Shown piece by piece: positions 7,357 to 14,319 of a stretch of DNA of 15,526 nucleotides (within the stretch, counting starts at the first letter, position 1; each line of letters starts with the position of its first letter). The notes under the pieces were generated by a model. The model searched no databases. It saw only the letters and a list, made by a program, of their open reading frames with translations, and was not told where the DNA came from. The position numbers and the translations under genes are program-made. The DNA is from Devosia sp. (lineage in GTDB: Bacteria; Pseudomonadota; Alphaproteobacteria; Rhizobiales; Devosiaceae): the NCBI GenBank assembly GCA_011322005.1, contig DROE01000163.1:1-15526 (forward strand). The letters are read 5' to 3'.

Positions 7357-7746
7357 ATGTGTGCTGGAACAAGGAGGCCAGCGCACCTGACCAAACCTTA
7401 TTCCAATGATTTACGGCAGCGCGCTGTGAATGCCATTGTTTCTGGTGAGACTACACGTGTTGTAGCGGAACGTTTTGGCGTTGCGGTTTCGAGTGTCATC
7501 AAATGGCATCAACGCTACCGGCAAACGGGCAGCGTTGAGCCCGGTCAGATTGGCGGCCACCGCAAATCTGTTCTCGATCCGCACCGCGATTTCATTCTGG
7601 ATCAGATAAAGCATACCCCTCATCTGACCTTGCATGGGCTGAGCGCCCTTCTGGCCAAACGGGGTACCAAAGTGTCCCACAATGCGGTGTGGCATTTCCT
7701 GCGCCGCGAGGGGCTGAGCTTCAAAAAAAACTCTGTTCGGCCTTGA
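7357..7746 (+). CDS. IS630-family transposase, N-terminal part (frame A)
   Basis: This 5' half of the transposase contains a helix-turn-helix DNA-binding region. The part from PYSNDLRQRAVNAIVSGE through VVAERFGVAVSSVIKWHQRY is a paired-like HTH, followed by a second winged region ending in VSHNAVWHFLRREGLSFKK. The frame ends at TGA 7744 soon after a run of eight A's (7723-7730). Beyond this run the family sequence continues in the frame of the second part. The first ATG is 7357 but has no Shine-Dalgarno. A strong AAGGAGG lies at 7371-7377, and the conserved N-terminus TKPYSNDLR follows a CTG at 7387. Close relatives usually start Met at this point, so true initiation may be at CTG 7387, or the original ATG has decayed. 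Confidence 0.8.
   Translation: MCAGTRRPAHLTKPYSNDLRQRAVNAIVSGETTRVVAERFGVAVSSVIKWHQRYRQTGSVEPGQIGGHRKSVLDPHRDFILDQIKHTPHLTLHGLSALLAKRGTKVSHNAVWHFLRREGLSFKKNSVRP
7723..7730 (+). other. A8 run at the transposase frame change
   Basis: The two transposase frames overlap at 7718-7746, and the eight A's lie inside this overlap. Frame A reads TTC AAA AAA AAC TCT and stops soon after. With seven A's it would read AAA AAA ACT CTG TTC, giving KKTLFGLEQGRADVARRRRRW and then the second part. The run is a typical site for RNA polymerase slippage, but could equally be a simple one-base insertion. Confidence 0.7.
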
Positions 7747-7792
7747 ACAGGGTCGGGCTGATGTTGCTCGACGAAGACGGCGCTGGAAGAGC

Positions 7793-8329
7793 TTGATGGG
7801 AAAGCTCGACCCACGACGGTTGGTATTTATCGACGAAACCTGGATCAAGACCAACATGGCGCCCATTCGGGGTTGGGGCCGTAAGGGCAAGCGCCTGAGG
7901 GGCTATGCGCCGCATGGTCACTGGAACACCATGACCTTCATCGCTGCACTGCGCTGCGATGGACTGACGGCCCCCTGCGTCTTTGATGGTCCCATCAATG
8001 GACTATCGTTCCGCGCCTATGTGGAGCAAATCCTCCTCGCAACGCTCAAACCTGGCGATATTGTCATCATGGACAATCTTGGAAGCCACAAGGCAAAGGT
8101 CATCCGGGACATTATCAAGTCTGCCGGAGCGCGCCTGTGGTTCCTGCCGCCATATTCACCAGACCTAAACCCGATCGAGCAGACCTTTGCCAAGATAAAA
8201 CACTGGATGCGCATGGCCCAGAAACGGACAATTGAGGAGGCTTGGAGGCATGTCGGCAAACTGGTGGGAGACATTAGCCCCGCACAGTGCAGCAACTACC
8301 TCGCAAATGCAGGATATGCTTCCGTCTAA
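7793..8329 (+). CDS. IS630-family transposase, catalytic DDE part (frame B)
   Basis: This is the catalytic half of the transposase. The frame is open from 7718, and the first plausible internal starts are TTG 7793 and ATG 7796. It holds the DDE triad: D in LVFIDETWIKTNMAP, D in IVIMDNLGSHKAK, and E in PPYSPDLNPIEQTFAKIKHWM, which is the strongest IS630 signature. The missing link to frame A (TLFGLEQGRADVARRRRRWKS, one residue per codon from 7730) is present in this frame upstream of 7793. The protein is therefore meant to be joined to part A by a one-base shift at the A8 run. The stop TAA (8327-8329) lies within the right terminal repeat. Apart from the frame change the catalytic region looks intact. 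Confidence 0.85.
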   Translation: MMGKLDPRRLVFIDETWIKTNMAPIRGWGRKGKRLRGYAPHGHWNTMTFIAALRCDGLTAPCVFDGPINGLSFRAYVEQILLATLKPGDIVIMDNLGSHKAKVIRDIIKSAGARLWFLPPYSPDLNPIEQTFAKIKHWMRMAQKRTIEEAWRHVGKLVGDISPAQCSNYLANAGYASV

Positions 8330-8342
8330 ACGTGAAAGGCTC
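8319..8342 (-). repeat. Right terminal inverted repeat of the IS630 element
   Basis: Read inward on the minus strand it begins GAGCCTTTCACGTTTAGACG. It contains the stop codon of the transposase. Its outermost base (C at 8342) supplies the G of the gltA stop codon TAG. Confidence 0.65.
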
Positions 8343-9631
8343 TAGCGCTGTGTCAAGGGCACATAGTCCCGGCGCCGGGAGCCGTCGTAAAGCTGACGCG
8401 GGCGGCCGATCTTTTTTTGCGGATCACCGATCATTTCCTTCCATTGGGCAATCCAGCCCACGGTGCGGGAAAGCGCAAAAATTGCTGTGAACATGGATGT
8501 GGGGAAACCGATGGCGTCCAGGATGATGCCTGAATAGAAATCCACATTGGGGTAAAGTTTCCGGGTTACGAAATATTCGTCCTCAAGAGCAATTTTTTCA
8601 AGTTCGCGCGCGACCTGCAATGTGGGGTTGTTTTCAATACCCATCAGATCAAGCACCTCGCGGGCGGTTTCCTGCATCACCTGAGCGCGCGGATCGTAGC
8701 TTTTATAGACCCGGTGGCCAAATCCCATCAGGCGGAACGGATCGTTCTTGTCTTTGGCTTTGGCAACAAATTCGGGGATGCGATCCGGGGTGCCGATGGC
8801 ACGTAACATGTTGAGCGCGGCTTCATTGGCGCCGCCATGGGCAGGCCCCCAGAGACAGGCGACCCCGGCGGCGATGCAGGCAAACGGGTTGGCATCCGAT
8901 GAACCCGAAAGACGCACCGTGGAGGTCGAGGCGTTCTGTTCATGGTCGGCATGAAGCGTGAAAATCCGGTCCATGGCCCTTTCGATTATGGGGTTGACCT
9001 TATAAGTCTCAGCCGGCACTGCGAAACACATGTTAAGGAAATTGCCGGCATAGGAGAGATCATTGCGCGGGTAGACGAAGGGCTGCCCGATTGAATATTT
9101 GTAGGCCATGGCGGCAATGGTCGGCATTTTTGCGATCATGCGGATTGAGGCTATCTCGCGCTGTTCGGGGTCGGTAATGTCGGTGGAATCGTGATAGAAG
9201 GCGGCCATCGCTCCCACGACGCCACAAACAATTGCCATCGGGTGAGCATCGCGGCGAAAACCCCGGTAGAGATAGTGCATTTGCTCGTGGAGCATCGTGT
9301 GGCGGGTGATGCGGGATTCGAATTCCTCTTTTTCGACGGCCGTGGGCAATTCCCCATAGAGCAGCAGAAAACACACTTCCAGATAGTTGCTTTTTTCGGC
9401 CAGCTGGTCGATGGAATAACCCCGATAGAGCAACTCGCCCACATCTCCGTCGATATAGGTTATGGAGCTGTCGCAAGCCGCTGTTGAGGTGAAACCGGGG
9501 TCGTAGGTGAACAGACCGGTCTGCGCATAAAGGGAGCGGATGTCGATTACCGAGGGGCCTACGGTGCCGTCGAGTATGTCAAATTCGTAGGATTTGTCGC
9601 CAACGGTCAGCTTTGCTTTTCTGTCGCTCAT
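8342..9631 (-). CDS. gltA: Citrate synthase GltA (type II, hexameric family)
   Basis: Citrate synthase condenses oxaloacetate and acetyl-CoA to citrate at the entry of the TCA cycle. The 429-residue product is close to E. coli GltA. Active-site residues are in place: H265 in WGPAHGGANEA, H306 in GFGHRVYKSYDPRA and D364 in KLYPNVDFYSG. The start ATG at 9631 is preceded by GGAGG with an 8-base spacer (9640-9644), and MSDRKAKLTV is a typical N-terminus; an open frame continues to 9754 but looks like leader. The C-terminus RRDYVPLTQR is the usual end of the family, so the protein is full length. The stop TAG uses the TA target of the IS630 insertion plus the terminal IS base. gltX lies upstream on the same strand, 159 bases away. 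Confidence 0.96.
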   Translation of the reverse strand: MSDRKAKLTVGDKSYEFDILDGTVGPSVIDIRSLYAQTGLFTYDPGFTSTAACDSSITYIDGDVGELLYRGYSIDQLAEKSNYLEVCFLLLYGELPTAVEKEEFESRITRHTMLHEQMHYLYRGFRRDAHPMAIVCGVVGAMAAFYHDSTDITDPEQREIASIRMIAKMPTIAAMAYKYSIGQPFVYPRNDLSYAGNFLNMCFAVPAETYKVNPIIERAMDRIFTLHADHEQNASTSTVRLSGSSDANPFACIAAGVACLWGPAHGGANEAALNMLRAIGTPDRIPEFVAKAKDKNDPFRLMGFGHRVYKSYDPRAQVMQETAREVLDLMGIENNPTLQVARELEKIALEDEYFVTRKLYPNVDFYSGIILDAIGFPTSMFTAIFALSRTVGWIAQWKEMIGDPQKKIGRPRQLYDGSRRRDYVPLTQR

Positions 9632-9790
9632 GGGTGCGGCCTCCGGTTTCTTGTAAATCAAGCGCGCGCCTCCGGTGTTCACCAAAGGTGAAGGAAGAAC
9701 CCCCGCGCCAAAAAAAGATAGTGATGAGGTATCTGATTTGCCTGTTCGTTGCAACTCAGGGGCTTACCCTAACCCATGAGAGGCGCACTT
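9632..9790 (-). promoter_or_regulatory. gltA leader with nested inverted repeats
   Basis: The 159 bases between gltX and gltA contain TTCACCAAAGGTGAA (9678-9692), a perfect 6-bp inverted repeat with a 3-base centre. On the gltA strand its GGTGAA half can also pair as GGTG-AA-CACC, so two small hairpins exclude each other. GCCTCCGGT occurs twice (9639-9647 and 9668-9676), duplicating the GGAGG ribosome-binding core. No convincing -35/-10 pair stands out. Whether the repeat is an operator or a leader structure is open. Confidence 0.35.
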
Positions 9791-11206
9791 TCACAGGGCC
9801 TGGTCACCCAGCCGGGCCAGGCTTTCGGTTTTGCCCAGCAAAGCCATGACCTCAAACACGCCCGGGGAGACAGTTTTTCCTGTGAGCGCGGCGCGCAAGG
9901 GTTGGGCAACCTTGCCCAGTTTCAATTCCTTTTTCCCGGCGAACTCGCGCACTGCGGTGTTGATGTTCTCAGCATTCCAGTCTTCAATCCGCTCCAGTGA
10001 TCCGATCACATCCGAAATCATTGACCGGGTTTGCTCATTGAGTTGTCCGGCGGCCTTTTCGTCCATGCCTAGCGGACGCGTGGCGTAGATGAATTGCGCC
10101 AGATCAATCAGTTCGAGCACCGTTTTTGCCCGCGGTTGCAGGTCGGGCAGGGCGCTGATCACGGAATTCCTGTGCGCTACAAGTCCTTTCCGGTCGTGCT
10201 CCCGCTCCAGTTCACCGGCCAGGTCGCGCATTGCTGCGAACAGATACTCGGGGTCGGCCTCGCGGATATGCCGACCATTGAGGTTGGCGAGTTTTACGAA
10301 GTCGAAGCGCGAGGCGCCCTTGTTCACGTCCGCAAGTTCAAACCACTCGACCATCTGGCCGGTGGTGAAATATTCATCGTCTCCATGCGCCCATCCAAGC
10401 CGGGCCAGATAGTTGCGCAGGGCTTCGGGCAAATAGCCCATTTTCCGGTAGGCATCGACGCCAAGCGCGCCATGGCGTTTGGAAAGTTTAGCCCCGTCCG
10501 GGCCGTGTATCAGCGGTATGTGGGCCATCTGCGGTTCCTGCCAGCCCATGGCCCGGTATATCAGGCTCTGGCGGGCGGCGTTGGTGAGGTGATCGTCGCC
10601 TCGAATGACATGTGTGATGTCCATGTCATGGTCGTCGACCACCACTGCCAGCAGATAGGTGGGGGAACCATCGGAGCGCAAAAGAATAAAGTCGTCCAGA
10701 TTTTGCGCGCGGAACGTCACGTTACCCTGCACCAAGTCGGAGACAATAATTTCGCCGTTTTGAGGCGCCTTGATGCGAATGACCGGCGCGACTCCGGGAG
10801 GAGCCTGGCCAGCATCGCGTTCGCGCCAGCGTCCGTCATAGCGGGGCGGACGACCCTCCGCCCGTGCAGTTTCGCGCATCTCAGTCAGTTCCTCCGGCGA
10901 GCAATAGCACTTATATGCCTTTCCGGCGGCCACAAGCTGGTGGGCGATTTCTGCGTGACGCGCAGCGCGTGAAAACTGCGATATGGGTTCGTCGTCCCAG
11001 TCAAGACCGAGCCAGCTCAAGCCATCAAGCAGCGCCTGTGTTGCCTCTTTTGTGGAGCGCACCCGGTCGGTATCTTCAATGCGCAGCAGCATTTTTCCTT
11101 CGTGCTTTCTGGCAAAAACCCAATTGAAAAGTGCCGTGCGCGCGCTACCGATGTGAAGGAAACCGGTGGGCGAGGGAGCAAATCTGGTGACAACGGGTTT
11201 TTTCAC
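9791..11206 (-). CDS. gltX: Glutamate--tRNA ligase (GluRS)
   Basis: GluRS charges tRNA with glutamate; in bacteria lacking GlnRS it may also serve tRNA-Gln. The 471-residue class I synthetase shows the HIGH-type motif in RFAPSPTGFLHIGSARTALFNW (residues 8-29) and the KMSKS-type motif as KLSKRHGA (240-247). A C-terminal anticodon-binding domain follows. I chose GTG 11206: the family begins a few residues before the RFAPSPTG motif, and AGGGG lies upstream, while the longer frame to 11266 starts with TTG and adds an unconserved stretch. A C-x-C pair (C100, C102) is present without the second zinc pair, so it probably binds no zinc. Alphaproteobacteria often hold two gltX genes; this one is in the gltA/comEC setting. 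It is divergent from comEC. Confidence 0.94.
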   Translation of the reverse strand: MKKPVVTRFAPSPTGFLHIGSARTALFNWVFARKHEGKMLLRIEDTDRVRSTKEATQALLDGLSWLGLDWDDEPISQFSRAARHAEIAHQLVAAGKAYKCYCSPEELTEMRETARAEGRPPRYDGRWRERDAGQAPPGVAPVIRIKAPQNGEIIVSDLVQGNVTFRAQNLDDFILLRSDGSPTYLLAVVVDDHDMDITHVIRGDDHLTNAARQSLIYRAMGWQEPQMAHIPLIHGPDGAKLSKRHGALGVDAYRKMGYLPEALRNYLARLGWAHGDDEYFTTGQMVEWFELADVNKGASRFDFVKLANLNGRHIREADPEYLFAAMRDLAGELEREHDRKGLVAHRNSVISALPDLQPRAKTVLELIDLAQFIYATRPLGMDEKAAGQLNEQTRSMISDVIGSLERIEDWNAENINTAVREFAGKKELKLGKVAQPLRAALTGKTVSPGVFEVMALLGKTESLARLGDQAL

Positions 11207-11328
11207 AGCACGGGCCCCTAACTGAGGTTGGAGCCCCGTTTGACGAGGCCAGGGAATATTGGCCAAAGGGCCACGCCGTGTTTAGCATAGGCTTATCCAA
11301 GAGCAAGAGCTACCAAGCGGTTTGAAGC
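11207..11328. promoter_or_regulatory. Divergent gltX / comEC intergenic region
   Basis: These 122 bases must serve both outward genes. On the gltX strand TTGCTC (11301-11306) and TAAACA (11279-11284) are spaced by 16 bases, a weak sigma70-like pair about 73 bases before the GTG. For comEC I see no clear promoter and only a poor ribosome binding site. Confidence 0.3.
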
Positions 11329-13491
11329 ATGTCAGAAAATGAGAGCCTGCCCGAGGCCGGTTTCAGGCACAAGCGACGCGATGTGCCCGGAAAGAGTTCG
11401 GACCCGGGTGTGAAGCCGGTATCAGAGATTTCCGGCGGGGGGCCGCACCGGGCGTTCGGCATTGAGGAAATTTCGGGGAAGCTGGTGCTTTCGGTTCGTG
11501 ATGCGCTGGAAAATCGGCGATTGCTCATCGCTTTGCCTTTCTCAATGATTGTGGGCATTCTGGCCTATCGCGCCGCCCGGTTTGAGCCTTCCAGCGCTGC
11601 ATTGGCGTTTGTCGGTGTCATTGTGGTTGCAGCGCTGCTTTTCAATCTGCGCAAACAAGCTTTGCCACTGTTGGTTTTGTTTGGCGCGTTCTGGGTTGGG
11701 GTCATCTTGCTGCCAGCGCATGGAGCATTGTTCGGAACCGGTATGGTTCGTGGTGTGTTTTACGGTACTTACACCGCTCAGGTTGACGCCATTCATTCCA
11801 ATGACGGAAACCGCGCCCGCCTCATCATATCCCGGATCGCGCCGGTTGAGGGCGCCCGTGCTCCGCCCGTCAGACGAGCGCGCATTCTGGTGGGGGCAGA
11901 TGAGGCGCCCCGTGTTGGGGCAACCATCCGCGCCCCGATGCGCCTTTACAAAGTGCCCGGGCCGGTTGTTCCGGGAGGGTTTGACAGCCAATTTCAGGCC
12001 TATTTCGATGGAATAGGGGCCTTTGGTAGCGTAACGGGCACACTTGAAGTGTTGCAAAGTCCGCAGAGCATCAACTTTTTTCGCTTCGTTCAGGAAACAC
12101 GCGAAGCGATTGGAAACAGGATTGACCAGAGCCTGTCCCCTCCGATTTCTGGCATTGCGCGGGCATTGATCATTGGAGATCAGGGGCAGGTGGACGAAGG
12201 TATTCGCAAAAACCTTGCCGCGTCCGGCCTGGCGCATGTACTGGCGATTTCGGGCCTGCATCTGTCCATGGTGGCTGGCGGTGTATTTGCGGCCGTTCGC
12301 ATGGCGTTGGCTTTTTCGTACCGGCTCGGACAACGCCTCGATGTAAAGAAGGTCGCAGCGCTGGGGGGCATGGGCGCTGCGCTCATCTATCTGGGGCTTT
12401 CCGGGGCGAGCGTGTCCGCCATCCGCGCAACGCTGATGCTGCTTCTGGTGTTTGGCGCCGTGCTGGCGGGAAGGCGCGCCCTGACCATGCGCAACGTGGC
12501 GTTTGCGGCGTTGTTTGTCATCATAATTGACCCGGCTTCGATTTTCCGCCCCAGCTTTCAGTTGTCCTTTGCAGCCGTCATCGCCCTGGTGGGAGCCTAT
12601 GAGGGGTATCGCCGCCAACGCAGCAGCGAAGAGGGCTGGTTGAAAAAACTGTTCAACTTCAGCGCGGGCATTGCCCTGACCAGCATTATTGCCGGGGCGG
12701 CAACTGCGTTGTTTGCAGCCTACCACTTCCAGCAGATTGCGCCTTTGGGCGCGTTGGGCAACATGGTGGCCATTCCCCTTGTCGCCTTCATTGTGTTACC
12801 GGCAGCACTGATTGCAGTTCTGCTGATGCCCCTTGGTATTGAACCGGTTTTTCTGCAGGTGATGGGCTGGGGCATCGAGCAGATTGTTGCAGTTGCCGCT
12901 TATGTTGCCGGGCTGAGCGATGGTTTCGTTTCCGCCCCTGTTCTTGGCCCTTTTGCGCTGGTCGTCGGATTTTTGGCCCTGGGCTGGTTTGCGTTTTTTC
13001 CAGGCAGATTACGTATCGCCGGCTTGCTGGCCGCCATTCCCCTTCTCCTGGCCTTTGGCCGCCTGCCGCCACCCGATGTGATGATTGCCGATACCACTCA
13101 GGCGGTAGCCGTGCGTGAGGAGGGAGGCTTGTTTCTGATTTCGGGACGCTCCAACACCTTTGCCACCAACGCCTGGGGAGAAACCTATCTGGAGCCGATA
13201 ACCGGTGCTTCCGAAGATGTGAACTGTGATGCACTTGGCTGTATTGCGCAACGCGAGAACTTCATTCTTGCACTGGTCAAGGGCCGGGACGCGTTTGGTG
13301 AGGATTGCGAGGCGGCAGACCTGGTGGTGACCCGCATCCCCGCGCCAGCCTTTTGCGCGACCCTTTCTCAGGTCATTGACAAGGATGATCTGGAGCAAAA
13401 GGGGGTGCACTGGGCCCGGTGGACGGGGGAGGAATTCTGGATACGCCCTGCCATCGTTGATGTAAACCGGCCCTGGCGGCCGCAATATTAG
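11329..13491 (+). CDS. comEC: ComEC/Rec2 family integral membrane protein
   Basis: In competent bacteria ComEC forms the inner membrane channel for single-stranded DNA; in many alphaproteobacteria its role is untested. The 720-residue product has a hydrophilic N-terminus (1-60), three hydrophobic segments (about 64-127), a soluble DUF4131/OB-like part (about 145-255), and the multi-helix Competence domain (about 270-540). The signature SGLAHVLAISGLHLSMVAGG begins near residue 298. Further hydrophobic helices run to about 585. The C-terminal region (about 590-720) occupies the place of the metallo-beta-lactamase domain of Gram-positive ComEC but shows no HxHxDH motif. ATG 11329 is the first good start, without a clear Shine-Dalgarno. 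It is divergent from gltX and its stop is 6 bases from the stop of the convergent dgoA. Confidence 0.88.
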   Translation: MSENESLPEAGFRHKRRDVPGKSSDPGVKPVSEISGGGPHRAFGIEEISGKLVLSVRDALENRRLLIALPFSMIVGILAYRAARFEPSSAALAFVGVIVVAALLFNLRKQALPLLVLFGAFWVGVILLPAHGALFGTGMVRGVFYGTYTAQVDAIHSNDGNRARLIISRIAPVEGARAPPVRRARILVGADEAPRVGATIRAPMRLYKVPGPVVPGGFDSQFQAYFDGIGAFGSVTGTLEVLQSPQSINFFRFVQETREAIGNRIDQSLSPPISGIARALIIGDQGQVDEGIRKNLAASGLAHVLAISGLHLSMVAGGVFAAVRMALAFSYRLGQRLDVKKVAALGGMGAALIYLGLSGASVSAIRATLMLLLVFGAVLAGRRALTMRNVAFAALFVIIIDPASIFRPSFQLSFAAVIALVGAYEGYRRQRSSEEGWLKKLFNFSAGIALTSIIAGAATALFAAYHFQQIAPLGALGNMVAIPLVAFIVLPAALIAVLLMPLGIEPVFLQVMGWGIEQIVAVAAYVAGLSDGFVSAPVLGPFALVVGFLALGWFAFFPGRLRIAGLLAAIPLLLAFGRLPPPDVMIADTTQAVAVREEGGLFLISGRSNTFATNAWGETYLEPITGASEDVNCDALGCIAQRENFILALVKGRDAFGEDCEAADLVVTRIPAPAFCATLSQVIDKDDLEQKGVHWARWTGEEFWIRPAIVDVNRPWRPQY

Positions 13492-13497
13492 AATCTC

Positions 13498-14139
13498 TCA
13501 GGTCGAGGCGGCTTCGCTGAAGTGGAGGTCATAGGCCGCAACGGCCTCACGAGCGCGCATTGCAACCTCCTCAGGGGGTCGCCCGGCCTTGTATAAGAAA
13601 GAACCCAGTCCGAACCCGGTGCACCCGGCAGAAAAATAAGCGGCAAAATTGGCCGGCGAGGCTCCGCCCACTGCAAATATTGGTGTCTCTGGAGGTAACA
13701 CGGCGCGCATTGCGCTTATGCCTGTTGGACCAATCAGTTCTCCGGGGAAGAATTTCAGCCCCGAAGCACCGGCTCCAAGCGCAAGAAAAGCCTCTGTGGG
13801 CGTGAGAACACCGGGGTAGGAGACCATTTCCCGCTCCCGTGAGCGCCGGATGACAGCAGGATTGGTGTCCGGCGAAACCACCAGCCGGCCACCGGCATCG
13901 GCTACATTGTCCACGTCTTTGGTGGAGAGAACAGTGCCCGCTCCGATAAGTACCCGGTCGCCAAAAAGCCCCGCGGCCAGATCAACGCTGGTCAGCGGAT
14001 CGGGTGAGTTCAGTGTGATTTCAATCATCCCGATTCCCGCGTCAACAAGGGCCTCGCACACGCCCTGAATCTCCCGGGGCAGGATGCCGCGCAGAATGGC
14101 AATGATGTGGCGCTGAGGGGCGGGGTTTGCTTTTGGCAT
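13498..14139 (-). CDS. dgoA: 2-dehydro-3-deoxy-6-phosphogalactonate aldolase (DgoA type)
   Basis: This class I aldolase cleaves 2-dehydro-3-deoxy-6-phosphogalactonate into pyruvate and glyceraldehyde 3-phosphate, the last step of the De Ley-Doudoroff galactonate pathway. The 213-residue TIM barrel keeps the KDPG/KDPGal aldolase residues. R17 lies in AILRGILP, E40 in GMIEITLNSP, and the Schiff-base K129 in GLKFFPGELIGP, each offset by three from E. coli DgoA R14, E37 and K126. LNSP after the Glu, GAGTVL and GLGSFLYKAG favour DgoA over Eda. The start ATG 14139 precedes MPKANPAPQRHIIAILRG, with only a weak ribosome binding site. It converges with comEC and diverges from the dehydratase gene, so both catabolic genes share one upstream region. 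Substrate is inferred from family. Confidence 0.88.
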   Translation of the reverse strand: MPKANPAPQRHIIAILRGILPREIQGVCEALVDAGIGMIEITLNSPDPLTSVDLAAGLFGDRVLIGAGTVLSTKDVDNVADAGGRLVVSPDTNPAVIRRSREREMVSYPGVLTPTEAFLALGAGASGLKFFPGELIGPTGISAMRAVLPPETPIFAVGGASPANFAAYFSAGCTGFGLGSFLYKAGRPPEEVAMRAREAVAAYDLHFSEAAST

Positions 14140-14315
14140 TATCTGGTCTCACTGGCTGTTCTTGCAAATATTACCATTGCCAAAGTCTGACTGTGACGCG
14201 TCTTTCAGGCGAAAGAGATTGCAAAAAAAGGGGCGAGGGAAATTGTCAATTCTTCTCTTTACCTCGTCTGGCAAGCCTGCGATATGTCTGGTATGGTAGG
14301 TTGCGGGGGACTGAA
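14140..14315. promoter_or_regulatory. Shared upstream region of dgoA and the dehydratase gene
   Basis: These 176 bases separate two divergent catabolic genes and are the natural site for a regulator. TTGTCA (14243-14248) resembles a -35 box but has no matching -10. TCTGGCA (14267-14273) and TCTGGTA (14287-14293) form a near direct repeat 20 bases apart, close to two helical turns, which could be operator half-sites. GGGGGA (14305-14310) is the ribosome binding site of the dehydratase gene. No regulator gene lies in the window. Confidence 0.35.
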
Positions 14316-14319
14316 ATGA
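14284..14319 (+). other. Possible 11-codon upstream reading frame
   Basis: ATG 14284 opens a frame MSGMVGCGGLK that ends at TGA 14317-14319, overlapping the dehydratase start as ATGA. The arrangement would allow coupled translation, but there is no Shine-Dalgarno before it, so it may be chance. Confidence 0.15.

Larger units (their letters stand above)
7295..8342 (+). mobile_element. IS630-family insertion sequence, complete, about 1048 bp
   Basis: The element is bounded by TA on both sides (7293-7294 and 8343-8344), the target duplication expected for IS630/Tc1-mariner elements. Imperfect terminal inverted repeats both start GAGC (14 of 24 positions match without gaps). It carries a transposase with HTH and DDE regions split into two frames. 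Subterminal TGAATCA (7315-7321) and TGATTCA (7348-7354) form a further inverted repeat in front of the gene. The element lies between convergent lpxB and gltA and disrupts no coding sequence; its right TA belongs to the gltA stop codon. The boundaries are inferred from TA plus repeats and were not compared with other copies. Confidence 0.88.

Noticed and set aside
8342..8344. gltA truncated by the IS
   Set aside because: The C-terminus RRDYVPLTQR is the usual family end, and the reconstructed empty site also ends in TAG at the same place.
9632..9754. Extended citrate synthase start up to 9754
   Set aside because: The added residues are leader-like. GGAGG with ideal spacing precedes ATG 9631, and MSDRKAKL is a normal N-terminus.
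11207..11266. Extended GltX start at TTG 11266
   Set aside because: The family starts only a few residues before RFAPSPTG, and GTG 11206 has AGGGG upstream.
11542..12726. Long open frame (394 codons) on the minus strand inside comEC
   Set aside because: It is antisense to a well-supported membrane protein. Its translation is rich in Gln, His, Arg and Asn without any domain, as expected for a shadow frame in GC-rich DNA.
13498..14139. Classical Eda (KDPG aldolase of the Entner-Doudoroff pathway)
   Set aside because: LNSP after the catalytic Glu and the constant three-residue offset to E. coli DgoA favour the phosphogalactonate aldolase subtype.
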